DNA of 64,000 bases. Source: Flavicella marina. Lineage in GTDB: Bacteria; Bacteroidota; Bacteroidia; Flavobacteriales; Flavobacteriaceae. The stretch covers positions 682,001 to 746,000 of the forward strand of contig NZ_VYVA01000001.1 in assembly GCF_009193215.1 (NCBI RefSeq). The letters run 5' to 3'. This document shows, in pieces, positions 62,379 through 64,000 of this stretch (positions are counted from its first letter, which is position 1; every line of letters starts with the position of its first letter). Under the pieces are notes generated by a model. It was not told the origin of the DNA. It searched no databases and saw only the letters and a list, made by a program, of their open reading frames with translations. Position numbers and translations under genes: made by a program.

Positions 62379-63459
62379 TTAAAAATTCATCATCTGTTAG
62401 GGTTTTTAAAAAAGCAATAATTGAAGCTTTTTCTTCTTCAGTCATTGCGATTCCTAACACTTCATTTCCGTTAACATCAGACACCAAACGAGCATCTAAA
62501 TTCTCCATTTTTACCATATATGGATAGGTATCTGTATCGTAAAAATCAAGTACTTTTTTCAAAGTAACAAAACGACCATCATGCATATATGGAAAAGAAA
62601 CTTCAACATTTCGTAAACTTGGCACCTTGAATTTATAATAGTCAGGATGCGCTTTTCCTTCTTCAACAGTCAAACCTGGGTTGGCTATTGTAATTCTAGA
62701 TCTACCCAGTTCATCTGGCAATTTTGAATTTACACCGATTCCATTATTTACAAACTCTTGATTGGTAAACAACTCTCCTGAATGACAATTGGCACATTTT
62801 TGCTGAAACAATGCCAAGCCTCTTTTTTCTTCTTCAGAAAACTCACCTCCTGACTCATCTCGAACATACTTATCATAAGTAGAATTTGCTGAAACCATAG
62901 CTCCCATAAATTTCGCTAAAGCTTTTAGCATGTTTACAGAATTTACTGGTGAATCACCACCAAAAACGTCGGCAAACTCTGAAGGATACTCTTTGTCTAG
63001 CTTTAATTTTTCTATTACATTCTCCAAAGTCTCATTCATCTCAACTTCTTCAGTAATCGGAATCACTGGCTGTTTCCAAAGTAATTCAACAGCACCATCC
63101 CATGTGAAAGCATCCATAAAAGCCAAGTTTTGAATTGGCTGTGAGTTTCGAGCTCCTAACACATCTACCAACACCCCTTCACTTAAATCATGTCCATGAT
63201 GTGTAAATGCAAATGCTTGGTTATGACATTCAGCGCACGAAATAGCATTTCCGGCAGATAATTTTGTATCATAAAACAACTTTCTCCCCAGCTCAAACCC
63301 TTTGGTATCGATAGGATTATCTTCTAAGTCGTACGTTGGAGTAGGAAAATTTATCGGCTGTTCAAAACCAACTTCAAGCTTTGATTCCATGATAGCCTCT
63401 GAATCAGAACAAGCAATAAAAACCGTCGATATTACAAGTGATATTAATAAATATTTCAT
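62353..63459 (-). CDS. Di-haem cytochrome c peroxidase / MauG-MbnH-like lipoprotein
   Basis: A 368-residue periplasmic lipoprotein (VFIACSDSE; Cys17) with two c-type haem motifs, CAECH (Cys75-His79) and CANCH (Cys222-His226). The fold signature LGRKLFYDTKLSAGNAISC, FTWDGAVE and FPYMHDGRFVTLKKVLDFYD is that of the bacterial di-haem peroxidase superfamily. Members next to MbnP-type genes are called MbnH and oxidise a tryptophan of their partner; ordinary members remove H2O2. The MbnP-like gene 40 bases upstream favours the MbnH role. Haem attachment shows export to the periplasm. Confidence 0.85.
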   Translation of the reverse strand: MKYLLISLVISTVFIACSDSEAIMESKLEVGFEQPINFPTPTYDLEDNPIDTKGFELGRKLFYDTKLSAGNAISCAECHNQAFAFTHHGHDLSEGVLVDVLGARNSQPIQNLAFMDAFTWDGAVELLWKQPVIPITEEVEMNETLENVIEKLKLDKEYPSEFADVFGGDSPVNSVNMLKALAKFMGAMVSANSTYDKYVRDESGGEFSEEEKRGLALFQQKCANCHSGELFTNQEFVNNGIGVNSKLPDELGRSRITIANPGLTVEEGKAHPDYYKFKVPSLRNVEVSFPYMHDGRFVTLKKVLDFYDTDTYPYMVKMENLDARLVSDVNGNEVLGIAMTEEEKASIIAFLKTLTDDEFLNDTRFAKP

Positions 63460-63499
63460 AGTTTGTTACTCCCAAAAAGAGCATCGATAGATGTAATTA

Positions 63500-64000
63500 T
63501 TAATGACTGTGACTAGAACCTTCACTATCTGAATGATCGTGATCGTCTTGTTCAACATCTTCTAAATCAACTGCTTCATCTAAAGGATGTACGTGATGTA
63601 CTTCAAAAATATTTGCATAATTATCAGCAAAATCAGAACTGTTTGGAGCTCCCAAATAAACCGTTACTCCATTATCTGGAGTAAATAACTTCTCAATATT
63701 CACTTTTACATGTACGCTAGGTGATACTTCATTTTTTACGGTAATATTCTGTGGGAAATCTAACGTTACCGTTCTAAACCCATCAAAATCTCCTTTTTTA
63801 CCGATATGTATCCATAAATTATCTGCGTCTTCTGTTTCAGATTTTGCCATATGATTCATCATATTCAACTTGTTTGTCGCTTCAATTTTAGAAAATATAT
63901 AAGAGTTCGGGTTCCAGCTCCAGTTCATATCAGCTGAAGCCAAGTCAAATAATCTTGATTGTGCATCAGCACTACCACTAGCAACCTCATCACTTACCCC
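63500..64000 (-). CDS. MbnP-like protein, 5' end cut by window edge
   Basis: At least 166 residues; the frame is open to base 64000 so the start and probable lipoprotein signal lie outside. The stretch MNWSWNPNSYIFSKIEATNKL matches the core of MbnP-like proteins, and VTLDFPQNITVKNEVSPSVHVKVNIEKLF follows. The C terminus is rich in His and Asp (HHVHPLDEAVDL, DDHDHSDSEGSSHSH), good for metal binding. MbnP partners of MbnH carry an oxidised tryptophan that helps bind copper; the Trp pair WSW is a candidate. A TTG at 63943 is not the true start since the frame continues upstream. Confidence 0.75.
   Translation of the reverse strand, partial: GVSDEVASGSADAQSRLFDLASADMNWSWNPNSYIFSKIEATNKLNMMNHMAKSETEDADNLWIHIGKKGDFDGFRTVTLDFPQNITVKNEVSPSVHVKVNIEKLFTPDNGVTVYLGAPNSSDFADNYANIFEVHHVHPLDEAVDLEDVEQDDHDHSDSEGSSHSH

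Overview
The window comes from an AT-rich genome of the Bacteroidota, almost certainly a marine member of the Flavobacteriaceae. The evidence is a SusC/SusD pair, the gliding lipoprotein GldH, C-terminal type IX secretion (T9SS) sorting tails, flavobacterial -7 promoter elements (TAnnTTTG) and housekeeping proteins of flavobacterial type. I cannot place it below family level. I see no rRNA, tRNA, insertion sequence, prophage or CRISPR array.

Layout. 1-5225 (minus): a probable operon of a DUF5060 glycosidase, a LuxE-like acyl-activating enzyme and a GH3 beta-glucosidase cut by the left edge. 5341-8791: thioredoxin, malate:quinone oxidoreductase, a GreA-like protein and DNA polymerase IV. 8976-31846: a large beta-1,3-glucan (laminarin-type) polysaccharide utilization locus. 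It contains a membrane-spanning sensor/regulator with a LuxR-type DNA-binding end, SusC, SusD, a surface glycan-binding lipoprotein, a GH16 laminarinase, a GH30, a sugar-porter transporter, a clan GH-A hydrolase, a probable GH149 beta-1,3-glucan phosphorylase, a GH17 lipoprotein, a second clan GH-A lipoprotein, a GPH-type symporter and a convergent cytosolic GH17. 32031-38387 (minus): two paralogous secreted GH86 agarase/porphyranase-type enzymes with T9SS tails, one carrying a triplicated C-terminal module of unknown role. 38533-64000: mostly core genes (glutamate dehydrogenase, PheS, GpsA, a Wzx-like flippase, MltD-like transglycosylase, OmpA, exonuclease III, an acetoacetyl-CoA synthetase-like enzyme, PBP1A, GldH, a RicT homologue, aspartate-semialdehyde dehydrogenase). 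Within it are a tRNA-hydroxylation operon (TrhO, U32/TrhP-type, ferredoxin) and, at the right edge, an MbnP/MbnH-like metal and haem cluster.

How the glucan genes fit together (inference from families and signals): surface lipoproteins (glycan binder, GH16, GH17) would bind and cut beta-1,3-glucan, SusCD would import oligosaccharides, periplasmic GH30 and GH-A enzymes would trim side chains, and two different inner-membrane carriers would pass short oligosaccharides or glucose inward. In the cytoplasm the signal-peptide-less phosphorylase and GH17 would finish the job, with phosphorolysis yielding glucose 1-phosphate. The regulator spans the inner membrane and would couple periplasmic oligosaccharide to transcription without a kinase.

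The least explained items are the two short clan GH-A proteins, the triplicated GH86 module, the structured susC leader, the terminator inside the utilization operon, the MbnP/MbnH/OMP trio and the joined O2-dependent and O2-independent tRNA hydroxylation genes.
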